A DNA stretch of 33,908 nt from Chloroflexota bacterium (GCA_025935655.1 JAICUV010000003.1:1-33908), one strand, 5' to 3'. Positions 8,089-17,545 are shown, counted from the stretch's first letter. Notes: a model not told the origin generated them from the letters alone. Made by a program: numbers and translations.

Positions 8089-8910
8089 TCAGGGCTTCGA
8101 GATCGTGATGTCCCGCCCCCAGCGCGAGTAGCTCAGCTCGAGGTCGATGGACACGGCCTGCAGCTGCCCGCTGACGCGCCCCGTGCCGTCCATGTTCCAC
8201 GTCCCGCGCACCGGGCGGCCGTCGGCGGTGACGACGAGCGTCAGCTTGGTCTTGCGGACGGTCTCGGCGGTGAGGTTGCGCGCCGGGATGAGCAGCGGGT
8301 GCATGTACATGCCGGTCGTCTCCACGAGGTAGTGGCCGGGCTCGCCCTTGACCTCGCCGAGGTACTGGACGTGGCCTCCCGCACGCAGCCCCGCGAACGG
8401 GTCCACCATCTCGGCCGGCGTCGCGCCCTTGACGGCCTTCCACGGATCCGCGTCGAACCGGAACCAGTCCGTGGTGCCGACGCGCCGGTACGCGGTGCGG
8501 GCGCGACCGCTCCGCGGGAAGTCGACCGTCGCCGTGAGCGCGGCGTCCGGGCCATCGATGTCGAGGGTGCCCTTCACGTCGAGGATGTCCGTGGTGTGGC
8601 GGGAGACGCCCTTGAACGTGACCCGGAACGACCGGTCGGTGTCGGCTGCGAACGCGCGCACGTTCGCGAGGACCGACAGCGCGGTGGCCGCGGCGGACGA
8701 CACGTCGGGCGTCGCGGAGGCGGCGGGTTCACCCGACGCCGCGGCGGCCGATGGCGCAGGCGCGGCGGGCGTCGGGGTCGCCAGGATCCCGCTGGGCAGG
8801 GGCGGCAGGGCCGTGGGGGCGCACGCGGCGACGACGACTGCCAGCGCGACAACGAGCGCGACAACGGGCGCGACCGCGGACACCGGGGCGGCATGGCGCA
8901 GGCCTGACAT
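8089..8910 (-). CDS. LppX/LprAFG-like lipoprotein
   Basis: A 273-residue secreted lipoprotein. The signal peptide ends in VVVAAC with Cys30 as lipid anchor, followed by a Pro/Ala/Ser tether to about residue 70. The mature part (about 75-273) has the pattern of the mycobacterial LppX/LprG fold: an N-terminal segment with SFRVTFKGVS and a GTLDIDGPDAALTATVDF strand pair, WFRFD, then a region on the protein's 'export' side and the end TWNMDGTGRVSGQLQAVSIDLELSYSRWG in pieces. These proteins carry lipids or lipoglycans between membrane and cell surface. I base the assignment on the layout and strand pattern, so it is moderate. The start ATG 8910 follows GGGGAG at good spacing. The gene ends 9 bp from the stop of the MFS gene, tail to tail, and its 5' side faces the membrane protein at 9059. 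Confidence 0.65.
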   Translation of the reverse strand: MSGLRHAAPVSAVAPVVALVVALAVVVAACAPTALPPLPSGILATPTPAAPAPSAAAASGEPAASATPDVSSAAATALSVLANVRAFAADTDRSFRVTFKGVSRHTTDILDVKGTLDIDGPDAALTATVDFPRSGRARTAYRRVGTTDWFRFDADPWKAVKGATPAEMVDPFAGLRAGGHVQYLGEVKGEPGHYLVETTGMYMHPLLIPARNLTAETVRKTKLTLVVTADGRPVRGTWNMDGTGRVSGQLQAVSIDLELSYSRWGRDITISKP

Positions 8911-9058
8911 CGGCTCCCCCTGTACGGCGGGCGGCGTCGAGTGCCCGCTGCCGACGAGCCTACCCGGCCGGCGTGCGGCGTGCGCGGATGCAGACGAACG
9001 CGGACGATGGCCCGTGGACACGCGCGAGCCCGCCGCCCCGTGGCATCCTTCGCGCCGG

Positions 9059-10948
9059 ATGGACGAACAGGCAGCGAACCCGATCGAGCCCGCCCACGAG
9101 ACGGGCGACGGCGCGGCCGCGTCCGACCGGGCGCCGACCGACGTGGACCGGGCGCGCCGGCGCACCGACCAGCTGCGCCGGCAGCTGTTCCTCGCCCTCG
9201 GCCTGCTCCTCTGCTACGGCTTCTTCCTCCAGGCACCTGCGTGGAACGAGCTGAGCCGCTACGACCTCGTCCGGGCGGTGGTGGAGCAGGGGACCGTCCG
9301 GATCGACAGCTTCCACGAGAACACCGGGGACAAGGCGTTCAAGGACGGGCACTACTACTCGGACAAGGCGCCCGGGACGGCCATCCTCGGCGTCCCCGTC
9401 TACGCGGCCTATCTCGCGGTGAACCGCGTCGCCGGGATCGTCGACCCGCCCCAGGACGCCGCCGTGGCAGCGCTGGCGTTCGCGATCTGCGGGCTGCCCA
9501 CGGTCCTCCTGGCCATCCTGCTGGTGCGGTTCCTCATCCCACTCACGGGCGAGCCCTGGGCGCTGGTGACGGGGGCCGCGTTCGGGCTGGGGACGATCGC
9601 CTTCCCGTTCGCCACGATGCTCTTCGGGCATGCGCTCTCGGCGGCATGCCTGTTCGCGGCGTTCTTCCTGCTCCACCGCTGGCGGCGCACCCGGGGCCGC
9701 TGGGAGCCCTACGCGGCGGGGTTCCTCGGCGGCTGGGCGGTGATCACGGAGATCCCCGTGGTCCTGGGCGTCGCCGTCCTGTTCGTCTACGCCCTGTGGC
9801 TCGGTCGCGGCACGGCGCTCCGGTTCGTCGCCGGGGGCCTGCCCGTCGCGCTGCTCCTGGCGGGCTACAACTGGCTGACGTTCGGCAGCCCGGCGAGCCT
9901 CGGCTACCAGTACACGACGCTGTTCGCGGACCAGAACGCGCAGGGCATCGTCTCGATCGTCGTGCCGTCGGTCGGCGTCCTCGCGGACCTGCTGTTCAAC
10001 CCGCGTGGCCTGCTCGTGCTGGCGCCGTGGCTCGCGCTCGCGCCGCTCGGCCTGCTCGCCGCGCGGGACCGCGCGATCCGGGCGGAGGTGCTCGTGAGCG
10101 CCGCGGTCTGCGCCGTGTTCCTGACCTACAACAGCGGGGCGCTCAACCCGTTCGGCGGCTGGACGCCCGGGCCCCGCTATCTCGTCCCGATGCTGCCCTT
10201 CGCCGCCATCCTCGTCGCGCTCGCCCCCCGACGGATCCGCCCGATCACGGGCGTCCTGATGGCCTGGTCCGTGGCGGTCATGCTCGTCGCCACCGCGACC
10301 CGGCCCAACGCCCAGGAGCTGTACGCGAACCCCCTCGTCGAGCTGTGGATCCCGAGGCTGCTCGCCGGGCACCTCGCGGACAGCCTCGCATGGCACCGCT
10401 GGGGCTTCACCGGCATCGAGCCGCTCCTGCTGCTGGCCTTCGGCGTGGTCATCGCGGTGGCAGGTCTGCTCGCGACCCGGGCACGGGACCGGGCGTCCAA
10501 CGTCGTCGCCCTCGCGAGCGCGATCGCCCTGGGCGTCCTCATCGTCGCGTGCGCCGTCCCGGCCCCGGCGCCGGCCACGGTCCTGATGCCGGGCGCCTCG
10601 AGTGCGGACGGCCCGCCCGCGCTCGGCGTCGCCGCGAGCGGCGCGTACCGCGTGACCGCCGGTGGCGAGGACCACATGGTCATGTGGGCCCAGCTCGCGA
10701 ACGCCGGAGGCGCCGTCGACGGCACCCGGATCGAGTACCGGGTGGCCCCCGCGGACGACCTCGAGGCGGCAAAGGCGGTGTGGTACGGCGACGTGGCGTG
10801 GTCGCCGGGCGAGCGCGATGCGTCGTCGCTCGCCTGGACGGTCGACCCGGGCGTCGATCCCGCAACCCGCGCCTGGCAGGTCCGCGTGGTGGGGCCGGAC
10901 GAGGAGGTCCTCGCGACGACCGGCGCCTTCCGGCCGTTCCGGCCCTGA
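9059..10948 (+). CDS. Polytopic membrane protein, GT-C glycosyltransferase-like
   Basis: A 629-residue integral membrane protein. A charged 40-residue cytosolic N-terminus is followed by about ten hydrophobic segments and, from about residue 505, a soluble C-terminal domain rich in beta strands. Between the first two membrane segments is a conserved loop with YDLVRAVVEQG...DSFHENTGDKA and GHYYSDKAPG, the position where GT-C enzymes (lipid-linked sugar transferases) hold their catalytic acid. A second mark is GGWTPGPRYLVPMLPF in the later half, typical of this unnamed family. The probable job is transfer of a sugar from a polyprenyl-phosphate donor on the outer face, but neither donor nor acceptor is shown. 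ATG 9059 has no clear ribosome binding site; CATCCT 10 bp upstream could be a -10 box for a leaderless transcript. It ends 14 bp from the convergent peptidase gene. Confidence 0.7.
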   Translation: MDEQAANPIEPAHETGDGAAASDRAPTDVDRARRRTDQLRRQLFLALGLLLCYGFFLQAPAWNELSRYDLVRAVVEQGTVRIDSFHENTGDKAFKDGHYYSDKAPGTAILGVPVYAAYLAVNRVAGIVDPPQDAAVAALAFAICGLPTVLLAILLVRFLIPLTGEPWALVTGAAFGLGTIAFPFATMLFGHALSAACLFAAFFLLHRWRRTRGRWEPYAAGFLGGWAVITEIPVVLGVAVLFVYALWLGRGTALRFVAGGLPVALLLAGYNWLTFGSPASLGYQYTTLFADQNAQGIVSIVVPSVGVLADLLFNPRGLLVLAPWLALAPLGLLAARDRAIRAEVLVSAAVCAVFLTYNSGALNPFGGWTPGPRYLVPMLPFAAILVALAPRRIRPITGVLMAWSVAVMLVATATRPNAQELYANPLVELWIPRLLAGHLADSLAWHRWGFTGIEPLLLLAFGVVIAVAGLLATRARDRASNVVALASAIALGVLIVACAVPAPAPATVLMPGASSADGPPALGVAASGAYRVTAGGEDHMVMWAQLANAGGAVDGTRIEYRVAPADDLEAAKAVWYGDVAWSPGERDASSLAWTVDPGVDPATRAWQVRVVGPDEEVLATTGAFRPFRP

Positions 10949-10962
10949 CCGCGGGCCCAGGG

Positions 10963-12918
10963 CTACCAGATCCGCGCGCGCGCCTCCTCGGGGAGGGCCA
11001 TCGGCGAGCCCTCGGGGATCCCGAACGTCGCCGCGAACGGCGGGAAGTTGGCGAGCGGGATGTTGGCGCGGTAGCGACCGGGCGAGTGCGGGTCGACGTT
11101 GGCCATCATCCGCAAATACGCGTCGGTGTAGTTGGTGCGCCAGATCGTGGCGTACGAGGCGAAGAACCGCTCGGCCGGCGTCATGCCGTCCACGATCGGC
11201 GTCTCGCCGTGGAGCGCCTCGTGGAGCGCGTTGTACGCGATCGCGACGCCGCCCAGGTCCGCGATGTTCTCGCCCAGCGTGAGCTGGCCGTTGACCGTCA
11301 CGTCGTCGGCGACCGGGCACGCGTTGAACTGCTCGACGAGCACCTGCGCGCGGCGCATGAACTCGGTCCGGTCCTCCTCCGTCCACCAGTTGCGCAGCGC
11401 GCCCTCGGCGTCGAACTGCGAGCCCTGGTCGTCGAAGCCGTGGGTCACCTCGTGGCCGATGACGCTCCCGATGCCGCCGTAGTTGACCGCGTCGTCCGCG
11501 TCCGCCCAGAAGAACGGCGGCTGGAGGATGCCCGCGGGGAACACGATCTCGTTGAGCAGCGGGTGGTAGTAGGCGTTGACGATGTGCGGCGGCAGGAGCC
11601 ATTCGCCCTTGTCGACGAATTCCCCGAGGCGGCCGAACTGGCGGTCGTGCTCGAACAGCGCGACGCGCATCCGGTTCTCGACGAACGAGGTGTGGACGGG
11701 CACGAACGCCGTGTAGTCTCGCCACTCGTCGGGGTAGCCGATCTTGAACGTGAAGCCGGCGAGCTTGCGCAGGGCCTCCACGCGCGTCGCGTCCGTCATC
11801 CAGGGGTTGGTCCGGATCGCCGTGCCCATGGCCTCGAGGAGGTGCTCCACGAGGTGCTCGCAGCGGTCCTTGGCAGCCGGCGGGAACGCCTCGTCCACGT
11901 ACAGCTGCGAGACGAGCTCGCCGATGTCCTGCGAGGCGAGGTCGAGGACCCGCTTCCAGCGCGGCTTCTGCTCCTGCTGGCCGCCGAGGAGCGTGCCGTA
12001 GAACCCGAACGCCTCGTCCTCGATCGCCTTCGGCAGGCTCGAGGCGTACGACCGCACGACGTGCCACCGCAGGTAGTGCCGGAGCGTCGCGACCGGGGTC
12101 TCCGCGAGCGCGGCATCGAGCTCCCGGAAGAACGCGGGGCAGTCCACGCTCACCGTGGGCTGCGTGCCGCCGATCTCGCGCACCAGCCCGGCAAGGCCGA
12201 AGCCCGGCATGAGCTCGTCCAGCGCGTCCACGGCGTGCCGGTTGAGGGTGAGCGTGGGGTCGCGTCGCTGGACCATCGTCAGCGAGGCGGCGGCGAGGCG
12301 GCGCTCGAACGCGAAGATCCCGTCGGCCGCGGCGGCCGCCTCCGCCTCGTCCGTGCCCAGGTTGCGGAGCTGCGCCGCGACGTGCGCCCGGTACGCGTCG
12401 ATGATCCCGAGCGAGCGCTCGTCCTCGCCCAGGTAGTAGTCCCGCTCCGGGAGGCCGAGCCCGCCCTGGTCCACGTAGACGAGGTACGCGCTCGCGTCCT
12501 CGAAGTCGGGCAGGATGCCGATGGTGTACAGCGCGCCGACGCCGTGGCGCTCGAGGTCCGGCGCGAGCGCCCGCAGGTCCGCCACCGAGGCGATCGCGTC
12601 GATCCGGTCCAGGAGCGGGCGCAGCGGCTCGGTCCCCGCCGCCTCGATCGTCGCCTCGTCCGTGCCCGCCATGAAGTAGTCGCCGACCTTGTGCCGCACG
12701 GAGCCGTCCTCGCCCGGGTCGTCTGCCGCCTCGTGGAGCAGCCGGTGGAGGAGCTCCTGGTTGCGCCGGTTGACCTCGTGGAAGGCCCCGTAGGCGCCGT
12801 ACTCGGGCGGCACCGGGTTCGCGGCCAGCCAGGCCCCGTTCACGTGCTGGTAGAAGTCGTCGGCGGGCGAGACGGTCGCGTCCCAGGACCCGCGGTCGAT
12901 CGGCGTCGTGGCGGTCAT
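10963..12918 (-). CDS. M13 family zinc metallopeptidase (neprilysin/PepO type)
   Basis: A 651-residue endopeptidase of family M13. The zinc site is complete: H489-EVT-H493 in VIGHEVTHGFDDQG and Glu550 in GENIADLGG, with Asp554 as the supporting residue. NAYYHP (the NAFY substrate-binding motif of neprilysin) and the C-terminal Trp are also present. Residues 15-380 are the helical M13_N domain, starting with DDFYQHVNGAWL. There is no signal peptide or membrane anchor, so it should act in the cytosol, like bacterial PepO, on oligopeptides. The length is normal. ATG 12918 has GGGGAG 5-10 nt upstream. It lies downstream of the P-type ATPase on the same strand with a 79-bp gap that could hold its own promoter. 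Confidence 0.93.
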   Translation of the reverse strand: MTATTPIDRGSWDATVSPADDFYQHVNGAWLAANPVPPEYGAYGAFHEVNRRNQELLHRLLHEAADDPGEDGSVRHKVGDYFMAGTDEATIEAAGTEPLRPLLDRIDAIASVADLRALAPDLERHGVGALYTIGILPDFEDASAYLVYVDQGGLGLPERDYYLGEDERSLGIIDAYRAHVAAQLRNLGTDEAEAAAAADGIFAFERRLAAASLTMVQRRDPTLTLNRHAVDALDELMPGFGLAGLVREIGGTQPTVSVDCPAFFRELDAALAETPVATLRHYLRWHVVRSYASSLPKAIEDEAFGFYGTLLGGQQEQKPRWKRVLDLASQDIGELVSQLYVDEAFPPAAKDRCEHLVEHLLEAMGTAIRTNPWMTDATRVEALRKLAGFTFKIGYPDEWRDYTAFVPVHTSFVENRMRVALFEHDRQFGRLGEFVDKGEWLLPPHIVNAYYHPLLNEIVFPAGILQPPFFWADADDAVNYGGIGSVIGHEVTHGFDDQGSQFDAEGALRNWWTEEDRTEFMRRAQVLVEQFNACPVADDVTVNGQLTLGENIADLGGVAIAYNALHEALHGETPIVDGMTPAERFFASYATIWRTNYTDAYLRMMANVDPHSPGRYRANIPLANFPPFAATFGIPEGSPMALPEEARARIW

Positions 12919-12997
12919 GCGCTCCCCTGTGGCGTTGCGATGGGCACCCGCCTGCGACCGTACCAGATGGCGTCCCCGGCCCGCGGCGGCGGACCGG

Positions 12998-15550
12998 TCA
13001 GGCGACCCAGACCGTCTGGCCCCGGCGGACGGTCCGCACGACCTCGGCGAGGAGCGCCGGCGCGAACGCCACGACCGCGACGATCGCCCAGTCCAGCGCG
13101 TCGAGCGGCGTCGCGTGGAAGGCCTCGGCGAGCCCGGGCAGGTAGGGGATGGCGGCCTGGATCCCGACCGCGACGAGGCACGCCCCGAGCAGGAACCCGT
13201 TGGTCCCCAGGCGGTGGACCGGCACCCGCAGGCTGCGGTTCGCATAGGCGCGGACGCACTGGCCAACCACGAGGCACGTGTACGCGAGCCAGGCGGCGTG
13301 GTCGAAGTCACTGTCGTGGCCCAGCATCACCACGAGGGCCGCCAGCGCCGTGAACGCCCCGGCACCCACGAGCCGGCCGAGGAGGCCGTTCGTGAGCAGC
13401 GGCCGCTCGGCGTGGCGCGGCGGCCGGGTCATGAGCTCGGGCTCGGGGGGCTCTCGCTCGAACGCGACCGACGTCGCGAGGTCGATGAAGAACTCCATCC
13501 ACAGGATCTGGAGCGGGATGAGCACCTGTCGCTCGGCGATGAAGATCGTGGAGATGAGGATGAACCCGAGGAACGCGACGTGGGTGGACAGGAGGAAGGT
13601 GAGGCCCTTCTGGACGTTGTCCACGATCCGGCGACCCTCGGCGAGGCCGAACATCAGCGTCGCGAACGAGTCGTCGCCCAGGGTCAGGTCAGCCGCCTCC
13701 CGGGCGACCGCGGTCCCGCTGCCCATCGCCACGGCGACGTCAGCGCCATGGAGGGCCGGCGCGTCGTTCACCCCGTCGCCCGTCACCGCGACGATCCGGT
13801 GGTGGCCGCGGGCCGCGGCCACGATGCGCCGCTTCTGGTCGGGCGTGGAGCGCGCGACGACGTGGAGGCGCCCGAGCTCCTCGCCGAGGCGGTCGTCGTC
13901 CCATGCCGCGAGCTCCTCGCCGGTGACGATGCGGCCGGCGTCGAGCCCGGCCTCGTGCGCGATGGCCCCAGCCGTGAGCGGGTGATCGCCGGTCACCATC
14001 ACCACCTGGATCCCCGCCAGCCGCGCGGTCGCCATCGCGTCCGCGATCCCCGGCCGGATGGGGTCCGCGAACCCCACGAGCGCCCGCATGTGCCACCGGC
14101 CGTCGTCCACCCGCCGCGCGAGGGCCACCAGCCGCTCGCCGGCCGAGGCCGCGTCGTCGATGAGCAGGCCCCATCGCCTGCGCTCGGCGTGGGCGACGTC
14201 GGCCCCAACCATCCGCAGGACGACCTCGGGCGCGCCCAGGGCGAGCGACTCGACGGACCCGTCCGGACGACGCGCCCGCGTCCGCGTCACCGGGGTCGTG
14301 TCGTCGGCCGGCGACGCCTCGATGAGGTCCGCCGCGTCCAGCGTTCCGCTGCCGCCGAGGTCGACCACCGCCGTCCGGAGCGCCCGCGTGAACGACGCCG
14401 GCGCGACGCCCTCGCCGGGCCACGCGTCCTCCTCGGCCCGCACCGCCTCCTCGAGCCGTGCCCGAAGCTCGGCGGCATCCTCGATGGCACCGTCGGGCGT
14501 CCTGACCGACGACACGACGAGCCGGTTCTGGGTGATCGTCCCCGTCTTGTCCGTGACGATGAGGTCCACCGCGCCCAGCGTCTCCTCCGCGTTGAGGCGC
14601 CGGACGAGGACCCCTCGCTTGAGCAGGCGGTACGCGCCGAGCCCCAGGATCACGGCGAGGAGGACGGGCGGCTCCTCCGGGATCGCGGCGATGGCGGCCG
14701 AGATGCCCGCCAGGACGTTCTCGCCCAGCGGGTGACCGCGGAGGAACCCCATCCCGGTCGTGAACAGGATGAGGAACACGGCGACGACGAGCAGGATCCG
14801 CACCAGCCGGTCGAGCTCGCGCTGGAGCGGGCTGCGCCGACGCTCCCCGGAGGCGAGGCTCCCCGCGATGCGGCCGAACTCGGTCGCGGCGCCGATCGCG
14901 ACGACCACGCCCTCGCCGCGCCCGCCGACGACGCTGGTGCCGGAGTACGCGATCGCGTGTCGCCCGGCCAGCGGCGCGTCCACGGCATCGGCGTCCGTGC
15001 GCGCCTCCTCGGGGATCGACTCGCCGGTGAGCGAGCTCCGGTCCACGAGCAGCCGCTCCGCACGCAGGACCCGGAGGTCCGCGGGGACGACATCGCCGCC
15101 CTGGAGCAGGACGATGTCGCCGGGGACCAGCGCCGCCGCCGGGACGACGCCGATCGCGCCGGCGCGCCGGACGCGCGCCGTCGGCGCCGTGGCGTCGCGC
15201 AGCGCCTCCAGGGCCCGCTCGCCGCGGTACTCCGTGACGACGTCGGCGCCCACGATCGGCAGCAGCCCCACCAGGACGAGCAGGCCGTCGCGCACCTCGC
15301 CGACCACGATCGCGAGCAGTCCCGCGCCGGCCAGCATGAGCACGAACGGCTCCGTGAACGACTCGAGGACCATGTGCCACAGCGGCTCGCGCTCGGCCTC
15401 CTCGAGGGCGTTCGGTCCGGCGTCGATCGCGCGTCGTGCGGCCTCAGCCTCGTCGAGCCCGACCGCCGGGTCCACGGCGAGCAGGGCAGCCGCGGCCGTG
15501 GGGTCCTGCGCGTGGAAGGGGAGGGAAGTGGTCGCGGCGGGCGTCGTCAC
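12998..15550 (-). CDS. P-type cation-transporting ATPase (P2-like, PEEPP variant)
   Basis: An 850-residue membrane pump. It has the actuator-domain TGES (175-178), phosphorylation site Asp334 in DKTGTIT, the hinge GDGVND (591-596), a cation-ATPase N-terminal domain and two membrane helices before the actuator. There is no heavy-metal domain, so it belongs near the P2 (Ca/Na/K-type) group. The ion site is not the textbook one: helix M4 reads IPEEPPV instead of IPEGLPA, M5 lacks the usual Asn-Val-Gly-Glu, and M6 reads WMEFFIDLATSVAFE rather than WVNLVTDGLPATALG. The nucleotide-domain KGAPE box reads LGAPE. The transported ion therefore cannot be predicted. The GTG start at 15550 gives the usual N-terminus but has no Shine-Dalgarno; it follows the nuclease-like gene by 38 bp, so they may be cotranscribed. 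Confidence 0.9.
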   Translation of the reverse strand: MTTPAATTSLPFHAQDPTAAAALLAVDPAVGLDEAEAARRAIDAGPNALEEAEREPLWHMVLESFTEPFVLMLAGAGLLAIVVGEVRDGLLVLVGLLPIVGADVVTEYRGERALEALRDATAPTARVRRAGAIGVVPAAALVPGDIVLLQGGDVVPADLRVLRAERLLVDRSSLTGESIPEEARTDADAVDAPLAGRHAIAYSGTSVVGGRGEGVVVAIGAATEFGRIAGSLASGERRRSPLQRELDRLVRILLVVAVFLILFTTGMGFLRGHPLGENVLAGISAAIAAIPEEPPVLLAVILGLGAYRLLKRGVLVRRLNAEETLGAVDLIVTDKTGTITQNRLVVSSVRTPDGAIEDAAELRARLEEAVRAEEDAWPGEGVAPASFTRALRTAVVDLGGSGTLDAADLIEASPADDTTPVTRTRARRPDGSVESLALGAPEVVLRMVGADVAHAERRRWGLLIDDAASAGERLVALARRVDDGRWHMRALVGFADPIRPGIADAMATARLAGIQVVMVTGDHPLTAGAIAHEAGLDAGRIVTGEELAAWDDDRLGEELGRLHVVARSTPDQKRRIVAAARGHHRIVAVTGDGVNDAPALHGADVAVAMGSGTAVAREAADLTLGDDSFATLMFGLAEGRRIVDNVQKGLTFLLSTHVAFLGFILISTIFIAERQVLIPLQILWMEFFIDLATSVAFEREPPEPELMTRPPRHAERPLLTNGLLGRLVGAGAFTALAALVVMLGHDSDFDHAAWLAYTCLVVGQCVRAYANRSLRVPVHRLGTNGFLLGACLVAVGIQAAIPYLPGLAEAFHATPLDALDWAIVAVVAFAPALLAEVVRTVRRGQTVWVA

Positions 15551-15588
15551 CCGGCTAGCGTGCCATTGCCGCCAACCCCCGCGCCAGA

Positions 15589-16554
15589 TCAGCCTGGCAC
15601 ATAGCGCTCCTGCACGAGGCGGGCCGTCTGGCCCGGGAGCGCACCTGAGGCCACGACGTCCTCGAGCGTCAGCGTGGCGAACGTCGTGCCGTCGGCGAGG
15701 CGCTCGCGATAGCGCGCGACGAGGCCGGCGATGTCCGGGTTCGCCGCCGGGTGGACGACGAGGTAGCGGCCCCACGTCCACGCTCCGGCCTCGTGCTGGA
15801 GCATGGACAGCAGCAGCAGGTGCTCGAGCCACAGCTCCGCGAACTCGCCGCGCCCAGTGAACGCGTCGATGTCCTCCGACGCGAAGGCGCCGGATCGTCC
15901 CGCGACCTCGAGGTTGCGCCACAGGTTCTGGGGCTTCGGCTGCTCGCGCGCCAGGCGCTCGTGGTACTTCACGTCCACCGCCACGATCCCTCGCGTCCCG
16001 TCGCCTCGGTCGAGCACGAAGGCGGCGTCGAAGGCCCGGAGGCTGTTGAGCCACGCCGGGTCGAGGCGCCCGGGCGAGTGCGCGAACCGGACCTCGGCGA
16101 CGCGCCCCGGCGCATCGGGCACGAGCGCGTGGAGCGCGCGATCGGCGGCCGCCGGATCAGTCGCCAGGTCGCCGAACAGGTTGAACGAGAGCGCCTCGGA
16201 CGAGAGCAGGTCGGCCCACAGGCGCTGGTGATCGAAGCTCTGGTGGCGCTCGACGAACGCCGTGCGGGCCCGCGCCGAGGCGAGTGCCCCGGGAGTGAGC
16301 AGGTTCGCGCCCGTCTCGCGCCCGTACTCGAGCGGCATCCGGCTTCCGACCAGACGGACCGGTCGACCCTCGACGGGCAGGTACGGCTGCGTGCCGATCG
16401 GGATCGCGCGCGCCTCGCGCCAGCGAGCCTGGTGCAGGCGCGTGCGTCGCCGGAACGCCGTCATCGCCGGGCGCCTGGGGAGTGCGTCCTCCCTGTCCCA
16501 GCACCACGCGGCGTCGAGCTCGTCGCTCGTCGGGGCGTCCTGGTCGTCGGGCAT
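15589..16554 (-). CDS. PD-(D/E)XK nuclease-like protein (PGN_0703 type)
   Basis: A 321-residue cytosolic protein. The block LWADLLSSEALSFNLFGDL followed by FDAAFVLDRGDG and IVAVDVKYHE matches the pattern of PGN_0703-type putative restriction endonucleases as I know them: Asp176 in the first strand, then Asp194-x-Lys196 in the second form a PD-(D/E)XK-like site, with Asp in place of the usual Glu. No methyltransferase or other restriction partner is next to it, so a defence role is only a family-based guess. ATG 16554 lacks a clear ribosome binding site; TAGGGT ends 6 nt before the ATG, suggesting a leaderless transcript. It precedes the P-type ATPase by 38 bp on the same strand and is divergent from the Rieske gene. 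Confidence 0.65.
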   Translation of the reverse strand: MPDDQDAPTSDELDAAWCWDREDALPRRPAMTAFRRRTRLHQARWREARAIPIGTQPYLPVEGRPVRLVGSRMPLEYGRETGANLLTPGALASARARTAFVERHQSFDHQRLWADLLSSEALSFNLFGDLATDPAAADRALHALVPDAPGRVAEVRFAHSPGRLDPAWLNSLRAFDAAFVLDRGDGTRGIVAVDVKYHERLAREQPKPQNLWRNLEVAGRSGAFASEDIDAFTGRGEFAELWLEHLLLLSMLQHEAGAWTWGRYLVVHPAANPDIAGLVARYRERLADGTTFATLTLEDVVASGALPGQTARLVQERYVPG

Positions 16555-16684
16555 CCCAGAACCCTAGCGGGAACCGCACGGGCCGTCCGTACGAAGCCTG
16601 CAACACACGATCGCGGAGGTCGGTCGCGCACGGCGCGCGATTGGTGCGACGATCTCGGCAACCAGGCAGAGCGGGAGGACACGC

Positions 16685-17545
16685 GTGCACCGGATGATCA
16701 CGGGTCTCATCGACCGGCAGGCCGGCTGGGCGAAGCCGTTGGGGGACAAGGCGCAGAAGGTCCTGGGCGAGCTGTTTGCCGGCCGCGCGCCACTCAAGGA
16801 TGCGCTGAACGGGACATGGCTCGGTCACCCGGTGCATCCGGTCGTCACGGACATCCCGGTCGGCGCGATGACGCTCGCGGCCGTCCTCGACGCGACCGGC
16901 AACGACCGCGCCGCGGATCTCGCGGTCGCAACGGGTCTCGCGGGGATGGCCGCCTCTGCCGCCACCGGTGCGGCCGATGCGGTCGACGCGGAGGGCCGGC
17001 CCCAGGTGCTCGCCACCGTGCACGCGACGCTGATGGTCGCGAGCCTCGGCGCCTACGTCGGTTCGTTCGCGCTCCGGCTCGGACCGCGTCGTGGACGCCC
17101 GCTCGCGCGACTCCTGTCGTTCGCGGGCTATGGCGCCCTGACCGCGGGCGCCTACATCGGCGGCGACCTCGTCTTCCGGACGGGCAACCAGGTCGATCGC
17201 CATGCATTCGACAGCGAGAGCACGAAGTGGAAGGCGCTCGACGTCCGGGAGGTTCCCGCGGCCACCCTCGTGAAGGCGAAGACGAGCACTGACACCCTGG
17301 TCCTCTACCGCGCTGCGGACGGCGACCCGATCACGGCCTTCCACGCGGTGTGCTCGCACGCCGGTGGCCCGCTGGACAAGGGGTCGATCGTGGACGGCTG
17401 CGTCGAGTGCCCGTGGCACGGCTCGCGGTTCGCGCTCGCCGACGGGCACGTGCGCCGCGGCCCCGCCGTCTACGACCAGCCGCGCTACGAGATCCGTGAG
17501 ACCGAAGAGGGCAAGCTCGAGGCGCGGCGGATGATCGCCGGCTGA
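16685..17545 (+). CDS. DUF2231 membrane domain fused to Rieske [2Fe-2S] domain
   Basis: A 286-residue protein. Residues 40-175 are a DUF2231-type four-helix membrane domain, recognisable from WLGHPVHPVVTDIPVGAMTL, in which the HPxHP histidines look like metal or heme ligands. Residues 185-280 are a Rieske domain with Cys223-x-His225 in CSHAGG and Cys242-x2-His245 in CPWHGSRF, which should bind a [2Fe-2S] cluster. The cluster domain follows the last helix, so it is probably on one membrane face as an electron carrier or membrane-bound oxidoreductase; the partner is unknown. The GTG start at 16685 is fixed by GGGAGG with a 6-nt spacer. A short lipoprotein gene begins 11 bp after its stop and is likely cotranscribed. 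Confidence 0.87.
   Translation: MHRMITGLIDRQAGWAKPLGDKAQKVLGELFAGRAPLKDALNGTWLGHPVHPVVTDIPVGAMTLAAVLDATGNDRAADLAVATGLAGMAASAATGAADAVDAEGRPQVLATVHATLMVASLGAYVGSFALRLGPRRGRPLARLLSFAGYGALTAGAYIGGDLVFRTGNQVDRHAFDSESTKWKALDVREVPAATLVKAKTSTDTLVLYRAADGDPITAFHAVCSHAGGPLDKGSIVDGCVECPWHGSRFALADGHVRRGPAVYDQPRYEIRETEEGKLEARRMIAG

Noticed and set aside
8941-13353. Open frame of 1470 codons on the plus strand across the GT-C-like and M13 genes
   Set aside because: Low-complexity shadow frame; both genes beneath it have intact family motifs and good codon use in other frames.
15589-16554. Restriction-modification system
   Set aside because: Only the nuclease-like protein is present; there is no methyltransferase, specificity subunit or helicase in the window, so a defence system cannot be claimed.
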